Positions 31,351-43,178 of a DNA stretch of 64,000 nt are shown one piece after another; the stretch's first letter is position 1; every line of letters starts with the position of its first letter. A model generated the notes under the pieces. The model ran no database searches. It had not been told where the DNA came from and saw only the letters and a list, made by a program, of their open reading frames with translations. The position numbers and the translations under genes are program-made. The stretch is from Reticulitermes speratus. Taxonomy: Eukaryota; Arthropoda; Insecta; Blattodea; Rhinotermitidae. The DNA lies in the NCBI GenBank assembly GCA_021186555.1, contig JAJKFL010000012.1, positions 2,517,244-2,581,243 on the forward strand. Reading direction: 5' to 3'.

Positions 31351-32028
31351 TTGTGGAACATAGGCCTCTTTTGAGGGAACCGCCACATTAAAAAAGGGTA
31401 ACGCGCCGAGCCAACTACAACCTCTACAGAGCTCTTGTGGTGTGGAAACGTTGGCACATATTTACAAGATTCAAGTTCTGTGGGATGTCGCACCTTCTTC
31501 AGGTTGCTTATTTTGGTTATGTATTCAAGTGGTTGTTGTTACATAATGAGTCAGAATGGAGACCATCCTCTTAATACATATGTTGCCGAATTTTCGTAAT
31601 CTCTGTCCCTTGCGTGGGAAAGAGTGCAATAAGAAACATTTCATTTCCTTCCCAAACGGAGATTGAATTTCTGTATTAGCTCTGTGTTAGGATATAAGTG
31701 AGAGTTGAAAATACTATTTGTTGTTTCCTTGACAGGAGTTTGACGTCATTGGAAGAAAGTGTTGTGCAAGGTATTGAATTTTGTAGCATGTCAGCAGCAG
31801 GAGCAACAATTGAAACAGAGGAAACAAGAATAAATGACAGAATGCTCAAAAATATAATGTAATATCGAAGTGCTTATGATTGCAAGAACCGCACAAATTC
31901 TGCTAAAATAAACAATATAAGAATAAAATCTTGTCAACACAATGTTTTTGATGTAAGGTTTATATTTATATTGGAAATTTTATACAATTGTAATGCAAAC
32001 CGTTTTTAATCCACAAGTGTAAAATTTG
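31351..32028 (+). repeat. 0.68-kb dispersed segment, copy 1, abutting a minisatellite
   Basis: Near-identical to 39955-40636. It begins tgtggaacataggcctcttt, contains gggtaacgcgccgagccaac, and includes an exon-like part after the acceptor-like tgttgtttccttgacag: EESVVQGIEFCSMSAAGATI, then NDRMLKNIM and a stop. Both copies sit directly right of a minisatellite. Confidence 0.85.
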
Positions 32029-32239
32029 TAGACAAACATCTACATACGACTAAGGAAAAGGACTGAAAAAACCCGAAAGCTACAGATATGTTCTAGACGA
32101 GACCACACTTTACATGTTCTAAAACTGACCAAGCAACGTCAAACTAAAATCGTGCAATAAACCACAAACAAAAGTGCATCTGTGTACATAGTGAACAGTG
32201 TATAGGACCTGGATAATGAGACAATGCATAATGCCTAGA

Positions 32240-32440
32240 TATTAAGAAACCTAATACGAGTCAAAGACAATGCAGTGAGAGTTACAGTTAGTGGACACAT
32301 CAAGAGAAACCCCTGAAGATGGCTAAAGCACAGCCGAAACATATGTAGGGTTGACAATACATATAAAAAAGTGCAATATTTGTTGGTTTATGTATATAAT
32401 ATCTAAAACATGCACGGTATGTACAACTTTAAAGTTAAAA
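32240..32440 (+). mobile_element. single hammerhead-bearing Penelope-type arm
   Basis: After the hammerhead come the family terminus gtgcaatatttgttggttta and the tail acatgcacggta, both shared with the 47102 and 58081 elements. No partner arm is seen. Confidence 0.6.
32304..32356 (+). ncRNA. hammerhead ribozyme, well preserved
   Basis: Stem I AACCC (32308-32312) pairs with GGGTT (32348-32352). CTGAAGA is at 32313-32319, stem II GGCT/AGCC at 32321-32324 and 32332-32335, GAAA at 32336-32339, then C-ATAT-G and UA, with the predicted cut after A32347. Every invariant core base is present. The two-pair stem III is weak alone, but acatatgt is palindromic and could pair between two molecules. Confidence 0.7.
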
Positions 32441-35438
32441 GCAAAGATTTAACTGTAAAGGTTCTTTATGTTTAAAGCAGTACTAATATGTACGTGAAAC
32501 ACTACAATCATCTGATATGTTGATAGTTGGGTGGGTTGTTGTGCAGTTATCTTTTGACAGGTCTGTATGTCGAGAATATGTATATATTTCCAGGCACCCT
32601 CGGTAACCTGTTGCATTATTGTTGACTGTTCCAACTAGTCTTCATAAATATGGGTTTTCTGAAAAATTAACAATTCAAATTCGTACAAATCCGGACAAAT
32701 CACCAACCTGGACCGACTTCCAGGGAAGACAGACCGCTAGCCTGGACATACCGGGAGCCAGGACAGACCATGAGCCCAGATCAGCTGCAAGTCTGTTGTG
32801 TAGTGCAGCCTGGAGGCTAGCAGTGAGAGAGCATGTTAAATGAAAGTTTGTAATGCTGCAGGAATTGCCAACTACACATTCTTCAAAAACTTTTGTATTA
32901 TTTGAACAAAAAGACTGATTTGAACAGGCAACAATGCACCATCACATCGATTGGAAGAGGTCAACATACAGGAGTGTCCAGACAGCTTGTGGAGTACAGC
33001 AGTATACAGAATATCCACCTGCAATGTTGTGTGCTGTTCCACATATCAAGGACTTTGGACATCTAAGGGGTAATGACTTGAATCTTCTGTTTTCATTTTG
33101 TTGTAAGATTTAGCAGAAACAGTAAGAATGTTACATATTCTGAGAAGTATTTGTAGTGCGGCTATGTGCTGCTCACATTTGGGTGTGCGTGTGTGTGAGT
33201 ATTTGATCAACAGACAGAGTTATGTAGTTCACATTCACCCACATTGCAATACCGTCTTGACACTATTGAAAAATGCTTGACCTTTTTTTTTTTTTTAGCA
33301 GTAATGAGTTTTAATGCATTGAGATTTGAGGGGAGTGACTTACACAGTGTAATGGTACACAGACAGTTATGCCCTATGTTCGTACTAGGTATTGTGTTCT
33401 ATTTAATTATGTAAATTATCTCGGGCAGGCTGCACACCAGGGATTTCAAGGATGTGTCGTGAACTTAGGCATTATAAAGCAACTGACCATTGCTCTTACT
33501 GATGCACATTGTTATCTGAGGCTGCTGATGGGCAGGTTGTTGAATATGCAAAATGTTAGGTCATGTGTAGTTTGAAACAAGAGCACTGTATTTTGAAAGA
33601 ATAACACCCCAGATTTTACATGTAAGAGTTATGTGATGTTTGTTATCTCTTTCTTGATACCAAGTTTAATTTGCCTAGCTGCAGTAGTTAACTATTTACC
33701 TCTGTTGAACAGGTTATCAGTTCCATGAGAACGAGGACAGAGGTGGGCCTTGAAACCTTCGTTTCCTCGCAATACAACCACCTGATGCAGCTGTTAACCC
33801 GAGAATATTTGATTGAACTCAGTCGCCACGAAAGCTTTAACGTTTAGAGGTAAATATAAGTTAGCTGTACTTAAGTTGTTTTGCCTGCAGTACTGACCAG
33901 TTGTGGAGGCAAGACAAATCTGTTTCTTAATGTTTCCTTGAACAGGTTGTTGCTTGCCAACAACACCAAATTGTAACATCAACCACATGCATTCGACATG
34001 GTCACTTTGTTTGGCAATGCTAGTATGTTCAGCTTTCCAGGACATTCATTTCCAGTGGATACTTTCTGTAGGAGGAACCTTGTTTTGGATTATGTTGACT
34101 GAGCTGTGATGCAAACATTACAGATTCACCTGCAGCCAGTTGAATATGAGTAAGAGAAAATTTGACATTTGAGGGAGATGAGGCTTATGGATAAAACTCC
34201 ACATATTCTTGCTCTAAGTGGAGCTGAGTGACAGATATTATATTTGCTTTGCGTGCTTTATGCAAAAGAAAAGTGCCCCTAGACAAGGGATATCTTAAGT
34301 TTTACCAGTAGTGGTTCACGTGATGTGTTTGTGCAGGCTACATTAGTGATGACAATATATTCCCCATAAAAAACAAGTTGTTAGCAGTAATGGGAGTAAT
34401 TGTTACATGACCGTAATTATTAGTTAAATAGTACAGCAGAATGCAACAGTTGATGATGTGATTGAGACCTCCTTCAGTCAATTATGCAATGGTAGTGGCA
34501 GACAGGTGGTTTGGCCTTGTGATCATAATAGGTATTGCATGCTATTTAACTGGGTAAAAATTATTTTGCTAAAGAATCTCAGGCAGTGTAGAACCCGTGG
34601 TCAAGAAGGCCACCTGTTGGGTGCTCTGGCTGTAGACTGAACATAATGTTGTAGCTTGCTTTGTATTTGAGATGTAGCTGGTTGGAGTTATGTCATTGTC
34701 TAGCCTATACACACTTTCTCTGATGTTGTGATGCATCCTGAACTGTAGCCACTGATCTGTATACTTAAACATTTGCTAGCAGTTACTCCAAAACCTGAAG
34801 ATTGATGTTTTTAACAATTGAAATTCTTGGTGCAAAGATTGGTCATTCACAAAGACAGTTGTAGTCCGTGAACTAAAGACTTATTTGTGGGAAGACACTT
34901 TTCAAAGTCCTCAATTGTTACAGTATGATAAATTGTGTCTGAAATTTGGTAAAGGAAGTGGTCATATTGAATGATTTTCCTTCACCAGACAGTGATCAAA
35001 TTAGGACCATGTAGTGTGAATTGGGGTGGTAAGGAAAGCATAAAAAATTTAGTTGGAAACAAAAGTGTAGAGAGCTTTTGGGAGACCTAGACTTAAGTGA
35101 GGATGCCATGTGCCACAATAGTGCATGGTGCTGTCAGCCCAACTGTTTAATTTTCAAATGACATTCGCTGTGTTCCATATGTTTAGAGGTGCAGGTAGTT
35201 GAAGTGAATCCTGAAGGAACAGAGCACGAAGATGTGGACTGAACTTGTCTGGCTTATGAACAGATCTGGAAGTGTGCTTGTGTGAACATGGTAAAGAAGT
35301 TTGTGGTTCCACATTTGGAAGACAGAATCTATAAATATGCTGGAATTATTCTGACAAAACAGTATTTTATTCATGAGAATATTACTGGCAGATAAAAACT
35401 TATGAATGCTTGTTACCATTTATAAACTGAAGGTGTCT
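32441..35438. other. no gene recognised
   Basis: Two loosely similar phrases (ggtattgtgttctatttaat at 33388 and ggtattgcatgctatttaac at 34531) hint at an old dispersed repeat. A poly-T tract is at about 33282. No ORF with a recognisable domain. Confidence 0.35.
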
Positions 35439-35439
35439 C

Positions 35440-35650
35440 ATTAGAGGGTTTGGGAGTATGCGTGAACCGAAGACAGAAGAAATAATGGAAGCTGGAGAAT
35501 CTTGCATAATTGAAGCTTCATATTTTTACCTCATGTGAAACACTAGGATGATCAAATTAAGGAGGCAAGGTGTGTGGGTCATGTAGCACGCATGGGAGCG
35601 AAGAGACACTGTACGAAGTATTAATTTAAGACCTGAAGGAAATATTTAAT
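35440..35650 (+). pseudogene. RTE-like LINE, C-terminal fragment
   Basis: Across shifting frames it reads WKLENLA, then VGHVARMGAKRHCTKY (35563-35625), the characteristic GHVARMG C-terminal block of RTE-type reverse transcriptase proteins. It is multiply frameshifted and truncated on both sides. Confidence 0.65.
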
Positions 35651-37057
35651 GTACAGTGTTGGTAGAACACATTGTTGATCATATTCTTTACCCCTATTGT
35701 TGTGTTCCTCTTGAGAACAGCTGATGTCAGTACCTGCTCGTACCTCAGTATAAAAACATCTACGATCCCAAGTTTTTGTAAGTTGAAAGCCACGTTTTCT
35801 GTCTATGCCCCTCCAGCCACATAAAATCGAACCATTCACTGTCTCGCAGCAGTTGCTGTGGCCAGCTTTTGTGCACTGCAGTCTTGTACTGAGTGTGTAA
35901 GATTATCAGTAGTGTGGCATCCAGTAATATCTCTGTCAAAACATATTGGCATTAAATCAGTTGTCCCATTAACTTCTAAAGACTTGTGATGATGGTATGT
36001 GGTCATAGAGGTGACTGAAATTTGGACATGTGTGCATTATTATGTACGTATATCATATACTTTGCTTTTGTCTGCAGGTGACCTCTTACATTTTGAGTAA
36101 ACATGCTCGGTCTTGACGCAGTTCAGTATCCAGGGACGCTAGCTCTCTCTAAGTGGAGTCTCTGTACTAAAGGTATGTTTAACCCTTAGTCTGCTAAGGC
36201 ACTTTGGTGAGCGGCTGGTGTTGCTGACCTCTGCTAACGTGTACTTTAAGCGAGCTCCATTTGGCAACATTGAAAACGCGTTCTTTGTCTCTGTCTACAC
36301 AATATGGCAACCCTGAAGCAGTCTGCAATACTTTTGTTGTTGTATCTTTGTGTAAACACTTAGCCAGCTCCAAACAGGCCCTTAATTGGCCATAAATGCA
36401 CAAGTGTCATAAGTGCTAAAAATGCACTGCGCAGTTAGGTTATTCTTGCATTTTCAAATGGAATGTTGGTCATGAAACCATTTGGGTTCCTGAAGCAGCC
36501 GAGTAGAGGCTGTGAGGAGAAGGGGAAGGAAAAATTTCCGTTGACTAAGTTGCTTGTGTTTGTGTAAGGATTTTACAGCATTTTTAAGACATTCTGAGCA
36601 ATGTCTGTTTCCTTCCCTACAAAGTAGCATTTATTTCATAAATTAATCCTGATTAGTTTTAGAAATATTAAAGTTTTTGTAAAGCATGTGCACAATTTAA
36701 ATACCCACGCAGAGAAATTCGGTGAGCTGGGACATACAGCTGGGATTTAACTCTGCATTTAAAAGGTTAAAAATTACCACTCTCCTGTCCTGTCCTGTCT
36801 CATTTGATAAGCAGTGTGTCATCCATGAGGGTTTTAGTGTGGAGGTAACTTAACAATGACAATTGCTTAGTGTTCTCCCAGAGTGCAGGGAATATTTACT
36901 GGGGTGTAACTGAAATGACGTGGAATTTGTTGCACTGTAAGTGATGCCAGATATGTATGTTATGTACCGTTACAGAAATCTTTGTATGCTGTAAGTTTGC
37001 AAGTGATTTTGATAGAGCTGATAATTTGAGTCACTTTTGAACATTGTAAATTCCTCA
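35651..37057. other. no gene recognised
   Basis: AT-rich unique sequence. Minus-strand frames of 69-72 codons have no domain. Nothing supported. Confidence 0.4.
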
Positions 37058-37071
37058 ACAGAATAAAAGGA

Positions 37072-37650
37072 CCTTGATTTCAGGCTTACGCCGCGATGTT
37101 GATGTAATCTGTGGTCTTTTGGGTGATTACACGGCGTCGTGTGGTAATTATTTACTGACGTTTCGGGACAATGTGTCGGTCCCATCTTCACGGGTCGAGA
37201 TCCAAGAAGGAAAGACAGCCGCTGACAAGGAGACTTGGCAGCATAGCGGTGTAGGAACTCTGTGGGGGAAGCGTGCGATGTGACGTAGCCAATAGAATGC
37301 GGGGGTGGGGTGGGGTTTTAGATGCAAGGTCACAACCTGCTGTACTGCAGCGAAGTGAGAAGAATGAGAGAAAAAATGTCTGGAATGCAGGACACAGAGG
37401 GGGACCCGGCTGGAAGCGAATGATAGGTACACGCACAAGGACCAGGGAAATGAAACGATAGGAATAAAATTAAATCCAGTATAAAAATCCTAGAGAAAGA
37501 GAAGGGAAATATGAGAGTAAAGAATTAGTAAAAATAAAATAAAAAGAAATGGGATTATAATAGTCGGAATGAAAATGAACAGAAATGTCCCGAAACGTCA
37601 GTAAATAATTACCACACGACGCCGTGTAATCACCCAAAAGACCACAGATT
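37072..37650. mobile_element. complete inverted-arm element with 14-bp target-site duplication
   Basis: The exact direct repeat acagaataaaagga lies at 37058-37071 and 37651-37664. Inverted arms (about 37107-37170 and 37586-37650, sharing gattacacggcgtcgtgtgg) enclose about 415 bp. The left arm carries a minus-strand hammerhead-like core. The left end ccttgatttcaggc is an extra tail outside the inverted part. It is the same family as 13459-13624. The interior minus-strand frame includes FPSWISTREDGTDTLSRNV, with no known domain. Confidence 0.75.
37150..37200 (-). ncRNA. hammerhead-like motif with GUC cleavage triplet
   Basis: On the minus strand, GTGAAGA (37191-37185; first base G, not C) is followed by a perfect stem II GGGAC/GTCCC. 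Then come GAAA at 37164-37161 and CGUC, a canonical cleavage triplet. The C-to-G change at the first core position predicts weak or no activity for this copy. Confidence 0.45.
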
Positions 37651-37664
37651 ACAGAATAAAAGGA

Positions 37665-38728
37665 GTTTATATTTTTAAGTATGTGCTTACTGCTGTTTTA
37701 AATTGGATGTTTATATATTTTTCAGACTTTAATTTTGCATGGTAAACTGTTGAATATTTTGATGCCAGCTCATTTGGTCTGTCAAGATGATCACTATTTC
37801 TTCTATTAATGCTATGTGCAGCTGAATTTGCTTCAAATGTTTTGTGTGTTGTTTACAGTGACGTTCATTGATGAAATGGGTAATTGCATGGGCAAGGCAA
37901 AATTGTAATTTCTTGGAACAGGTGTCTGTGGGTTTCTAGGTTTTGCACATACCATAATTGTAACAGTTTTCTTTTGTAAAGTGAATATATTGTCACTCTG
38001 AGAAGAATTATCCCAAATGATTAATCCATATGTAATTATTGAATGGAAATGGACAAAATGATTTATTTTAAGGGTGTCAATTGTTTCTGATGTGAAACGC
38101 AGACGTGACTACGTAAAATGCTTCAAAAAATTTTGGAATCACTGGATCAGTTTGATTATTTGAATTAAGGTTGTTATCGATTTTTGAAGGAAGGAATAAT
38201 TTTTTTTACTGTTTCTTATGTATATTTTTCATTGTAGCCAATATTTAGTGGATATTGTGGAGAATTACTTGTTACAGATTTCTTTCTATTTCGTTATGTG
38301 GATTCAGAGCCAACTCTTTGCCAGTAAACCATTTACTCATATGACAACATAACTGTGTTTAACATTGAAGGCAAATGAACATTTTCACCAGAAATTGAGA
38401 TGCTCTTGTCAGCGAATATAGTTTTTCCTTCTGATAAGTTATTTATTTTTGGACAAATTAGTATTATTTTCATGATCAAAGTAAGGATTTGAGAGCTGAG
38501 AGTTATTCTTTGTTGACAGGAGGAAAAAATTGATGTGCCAGTTGCTGAAGACGCTTCCACGGTTGCAGGAGAAGTGATATGGCGACACATTTATCATCAG
38601 CACCATCTTCATCAGGACATGAGTAGCATCAATATCATCACCACCACCAAGAGCAGTGCCAGCAATTTCCAGCATTTTTCAGCAATTGTCTGCAAAAATA
38701 TCACTTATTTGAGTTATTCAATTGAACA

Positions 38729-38729
<1 letters not shown>
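37665..38729. other. no gene recognised
   Basis: AT-rich unique sequence; nothing supported. Confidence 0.35.

Positions 38730-38768
<39 letters not shown>
38730..38768. repeat. (ACT)n microsatellite
   Basis: About 13 perfect act triplets. Confidence 0.95.
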
Positions 38769-38769
<1 letters not shown>

Positions 38770-38846
38770 TATGTTAACACTGATTGTGAATCAGAATAAT
38801 ATAGATGAACATTTTAGTTCATTTAATTTTATGTGACCAATTACAG

Positions 38847-39826
38847 ATGGTTTTGTGAAGGCCATTATAAGCAATGTGAAACGAGTTTGTAGAGGTATAT
38901 TGTATATGAGGCCTGTGAGAGATGGTTTGGTGGAGGCCATTATATGGAATGTGAAACGAGTTTGTAGAGGTATATTGTATATGAGGCCTGTGAGAGATGG
39001 TTTGGTGGAGGCCATTATATGGAATGTGAAACGAGTTTGTAGAGGTATATTGTATATGAGGCCTGTGAGAGATGGTTTGGTGGAGGCCATTATGAGGAAT
39101 GTGAAACGAGTTTGTAGAGGTATATTGAACATGAGGCCTGTGAGAGATGGTTTGGCGGAGGCCATTATAAGGAATGTGAAACGAGTTTGTAGAGGTATAT
39201 TGAACATGAGGCCTGTGAGAGATGGTTTGGCGGAGGCCATTATAAGGAATGTGAAACGACTTTGTTGAGGTATATTGAATGTGAGGCCTGTGAGAGATGG
39301 TTTGGTGGAGGCCATTGTAAGGAATGTGAAACAACTTTGTTGAGGTATATTGAATGTGAGGCCTGTGAGAGATGGTTTGGTGGAGGCCATTGTAAGGAAT
39401 GTGAAACAACTTTGTTGAGGTATATTGAATGTGAGGCCTGTGAGAGATGGTTTGGTGGAGGCCATTGTAAGGAATGTGAAACGACTTTGTTGAGGTATAT
39501 TGAATGTGAGGCCTGTGAGAGATGGTTTGGTGGAGGCCATTGTAAGGAATGTGAAACAACTTTGTTGAGGTATATTGAATGTGAGGCCTGTGAGAGATGG
39601 TTGGTGGAGGCCATTGTAAGGAATGTGAAACAAGTTTGTAGAGGTATATTGAATATGAGGCCTGTGAGAGATGGTTTGGTGGAGGCCATTATAAGGAATG
39701 TGAAATGAGTTTGTAGAGGTATATTGAATGTGAGGCCTGTGAGAGATGGTTGGTGGAGGCCATTGTAAGGAATGTGAAACGAGTTTGTAGAGGTATATTG
39801 AATGAGGCCTGTGGCAGATGATTGGT
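38847..39826 (+). repeat. minisatellite, 75-bp unit, about 13 copies
   Basis: The unit begins gatggtttggtggaggccat and contains gaatgtgaaacgagtttgta and gaggtatattgaa. Two sub-blocks are evident: left copies have gagtttgtagagg with tatatgagg, and the middle ones (about 39240-39590) have actttgttgagg with tgaatgtgagg. Since 75 is a multiple of 3, the frame is kept and a 25-residue peptide repeat is open in several frames. Two late copies lose one or more bases and break it. There is no sign of a real protein. Confidence 0.9.
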
Positions 39827-39954
39827 TTGTAGTAAAGGTATTTGTCATTTTTTTCCATATATCTGGTAAGGCTGTGGCCCTGAAGAAGTTGGGGATTTCT
39901 AGTGTCATGTGTTCAGATGTGTAATGTATATCCTGTAATTTTTCAGTTGTGAGA

Positions 39955-40636
39955 TGTGGAACATAGGCCTCTTTTGAGGGAACCGCCACACTAAAAAAGG
40001 GTAACGCGCCGAGCCAACTACAACCTCGATAAGAGCTCTTGTGGTGTGGAAACGCTGGCACATATTTACAAGATTCAAGTCCTGTGGGATGTTACACCTT
40101 CTTCAGGTTGCTTATTTTGGTTGTGAATTCAACTGGATGCTGTTATATCATGAGTCAGAATGGAGACCATCCTCTTAGTACTTGAGTTGCCCAATTTTTT
40201 TAATCTCTGTCCCTTGAGTCGGACGGTGTGCAATAAGGGACATTTCATTTCCTTCCCAAACAAAGATTCAATTTCTGTATTAGCTCTGTGATTGTATGTA
40301 AGTGAAAGTTGAAACAACTATTATATTTGTTGTTTCCTTGACAGTAGTTTGACAACATTGGAAGAAAGTGTTGTGCGAGGTATTGAAGTTTGTAGCATTT
40401 CAGCAGCAGGAGCAACAATTGAAGGAGAAGAAAGTAGAATAAATGACAGAATGCTCAAAAATATAATGTACTATCGAAGTGCTTATAATTGCACGAAATG
40501 CACAAATTCTGCTAAAATGAACAATATAAGAATAAAATCTTGTCAACACAATTTTTTTTAAGTAAGGTTTATATTTATATTAGAAAGTTTATACAATTGT
40601 AATGCAAGCCTTTTTTAATCCACAAGTGTAAAATTG
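39955..40636 (+). repeat. 0.68-kb dispersed segment, copy 2, abutting a minisatellite
   Basis: The partner of 31351-32028. The exon-like part reads EESVVRGIEVCSISAAGATI, then NDRMLKNIMYYRSAYN and runs to a later stop, where copy 1 stops after NIM. Differences between copies include many amino-acid changes, so there is no sign of selection on the peptide. Confidence 0.85.
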
Positions 40637-40913
40637 TAACATGACATGAAAGGCTAATTAAAATCACAATATGTTGACTGTTAAACATACGAATCTCTAA
40701 CCACTCCGATACATCTGTAATGTTGCATTATGTCCACAAGAAAAGTACCTGTAACAGTGAAGAACTGTAGTCTTAACATATCTGTCATGGCAGGTGCACA
40801 CACAGAATTTTTTTAATTTAGGGGGGGGGGGGTTGATTCTGCCCTTGATGCTATACATAATGTATGTTTATTTTAAAAATAATGTAATAAAAGTTGTGTA
40901 AGTATAACAACAG
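40637..40913. other. no gene recognised; poly(G) tract
   Basis: A run of about 11 G is at 40821-40831. About 40865-40912 may be the left part of the dispersed repeat continued at 41120. Confidence 0.35.
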
Positions 40914-41104
40914 CGTTGCTGAAAATTTTTTGGGTTGCGCGGCGTCAATTTTTGGTGTATGACCAACGATTTGGTATCACTTGTTTGTCCCATCTTCAGC
41001 GTTTTTTACCTAAGACCCTGAAGATGGGACAAACAAGTGATACCAAAACGTTGGTCGTACACCAAAAATTGACGCCGCTCAACCCAAAATGTTTTAAGCA
41101 ACAT
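40914..41104. mobile_element. foldback element with eroded hammerhead cores
   Basis: Arms of about 80 bp (40914-41000 and 41022-41104) are inverted copies sharing gacaaacaagtgataccaaa and acaccaaaaattgacgccgc. The right arm begins ctgaagatgggac, as in the 37072 family, but the expected GAAA is aaaa. It appears to interrupt the dispersed repeat flanking it. Confidence 0.6.
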
Positions 41105-41119
41105 TACGACTGCGGCGGT

Positions 41120-41335
41120 AGCCTTGATTTACATATAACATAACACTGTTTGCAACTGCATTTATATACATACAAATATATATATATGTTCCGTGACTCA
41201 ATCACAGTGTCCTATCTTATTGTTTTTTTTAATGTTAATTTATTTTTCACAATTCTAATGTACTTGTGCTAGTCATCAGCCGAGTTCAGTGGTTGATTGC
41301 GGCTGAAGGGTAAATCACATAAAACATATTGATAT
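41120..41335 (+). repeat. dispersed repeat, copy 2
   Basis: The counterpart of 25015-25245 with shared blocks in the same order. Slightly longer AT tracts. Confidence 0.65.
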
Positions 41336-41539
41336 CATAACTACAAAATCTGTTGTTTAAATTTCGGTTTTGGTTAGTTTTGGGGGGGGGGGGCAGCAGC
41401 CCGCAGGCCCCCCGTTACTTTTTCTTTTGGTGATGAAGGGTTCCGCAGCTGACCCTATGGACGCACCACAGCCTAAGGCTTTTTGTGCAACCCTGTGATG
41501 ATGAAGATGAGTAGTTTATTACCAAGTTTTACAATTAAT

Positions 41540-41712
41540 GGAGCACCAGTGGAATGAAATTGACAGGGGAAAACCGACAACTCGGAGAAAAACCTGTCCC
41601 AGTGCCACTTTGTCCACCACAAATCTCACATGGACTTGACCTGGGATCGAACCCGGGCCTCCGTGGTGACAGGCCGGCGACTAACTGCCTGAGCCATGGC
41701 ACAGCCTCCCCC
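41540..41712 (-). mobile_element. tRNA-derived SINE, second family, copy 1
   Basis: On the minus strand, an A-box-like tggctcaggcagttagtcgc (41697-41678) and a B-box-like gggttcgatccc (41654-41643) precede a body with gatttgtggtggacaaagtg and ggtttttctccgagt. Same family as 59975-60120 and 61305-61455. Confidence 0.75.
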
Positions 41713-43178
41713 TACCTTGGGTGCATCCTTGACAGCAACATACACAAATGAGTCAGACCTTGAATACGTCTTAGACCTTAGACGTGACACCATGTCATTT
41801 GTGCCGAATGACGCAGCGTCACATGCCAGGTGACGTGAATATTTGCACCGCACTGTTGTGGTGTGGAAAGTCTGGCCCATTATGTTCACGTGTGTGTGGG
41901 AAGTGTTATGTTTGAAATATTTATACACGTAGTGTTTTAACTGCAGTGTATCAGTGAGTGTAAGTTATTCCTCAGTATTTACTTGTACAGCAGCCTCCGT
42001 ACCAGTAACTAATGGCTATGTCTTATTTCTATTTAGTGTGTTGTGCCCAGAGAAGTATTGTCTGCACAGGCCACTAGGTGATGTGTATGATTTTTTTATT
42101 TCCACCTGATTTGCTTAGACCTCCCTGATGGCAAATTATGAAGCAAAGTTGACCTATCTACCTGACAGAATAATGAATATAATACATATATAGTCATACA
42201 GTCTATTTACATCATGATATTGTGAAAGATTAATAGTTATTTCATGTAATTGTACCAGTATCAGTGCTAAATGGGCATATAACTACATAAGTGAAGAAGC
42301 TGTTTTCAAAGGATGTTGGGAGCAGACATAGAGTAGTATGTGATAGTACAAGAAATATTTTTTGTGTGTCCTTACAAAGCTTAGTAATTTCAGTTGGGAT
42401 GATTTGATTATCAGACTAGTAGTGACATAAGAGATTTTATTTTAATGCTTGAAATCAAATTTGTTGGTTGAGTGTGAAATTATGTACTTGCTTGCCTTCC
42501 GATGTTAATGGTAGAACCAGGTTTTTACCAGTACATGTACACTGTATATATTGACTGATGTGTGTTGTTCATCTCATAGTATTTACTCTGTATATGTAAC
42601 ATTGTATTTTAACATCAATTATTGTGTACAATAAAGCATATCCATTTACCTTCTGTCCTGTCCCCTCTCTTGTAGAATTTGCAGTTTCTTTCTTCTACTT
42701 GACTTTTGCTTTTTTGCATTTCATTTTGTATAAATGTTTGCCTAAATCCTGTTGTTAGAAGTAGTTTTTTCTTGTGTGTTTTTTTTCTTCATTTATGTGT
42801 GACAAATTTTAAAGATTTTTTTGCTCCCTCTTCTGTTTTGAATGAATGGTATTAGAGGTAGGACCTCTGCTGTATAAACCCACCAGCATAAACAAAACAT
42901 TGCGTATGGAACCTCGAATTCTGGAGACTGTACTCTCGACAATGTACAGCAGGTAATGACAAATTTGGGTGTGAAATGTGTTGATGCCTGAGAATGCAAG
43001 GGAATATTTCTTCCAGAATTTCCTAGTGGTTTGTTTCATGTTAAACCATATTTATGTGACCTCAGTAGGACTCTGCCTTACTGTCACATACATGTTCCAA
43101 AGCCAAATGTAAGTTGTGTGCAGTGTAGTGTAAGAAAGCGAGTTTTCTTGTGGCCGAGATGAGACTGCTCGAAGAAAA
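41713..43178. other. no gene recognised
   Basis: Mostly AT-rich unique sequence, including an aataaa at about 42632. No domain-bearing frame. Confidence 0.4.

Noticed and set aside
29737..31493. Several 360-480-codon open frames on both strands, rich in Arg, Pro and Gly
   Set aside because: All frames of the GC-rich 22-24 bp minisatellite lack stops. There are no start, splice or domain signals.
37148..37438. 96-codon minus-strand protein
   Set aside because: It lies inside the 37072-37650 mobile element and spans its arm, so it is repeat-derived.
38791..40061. Open frames of 137-355 codons on both strands
   Set aside because: They are translations of the 75-bp array, whose length is a multiple of three.
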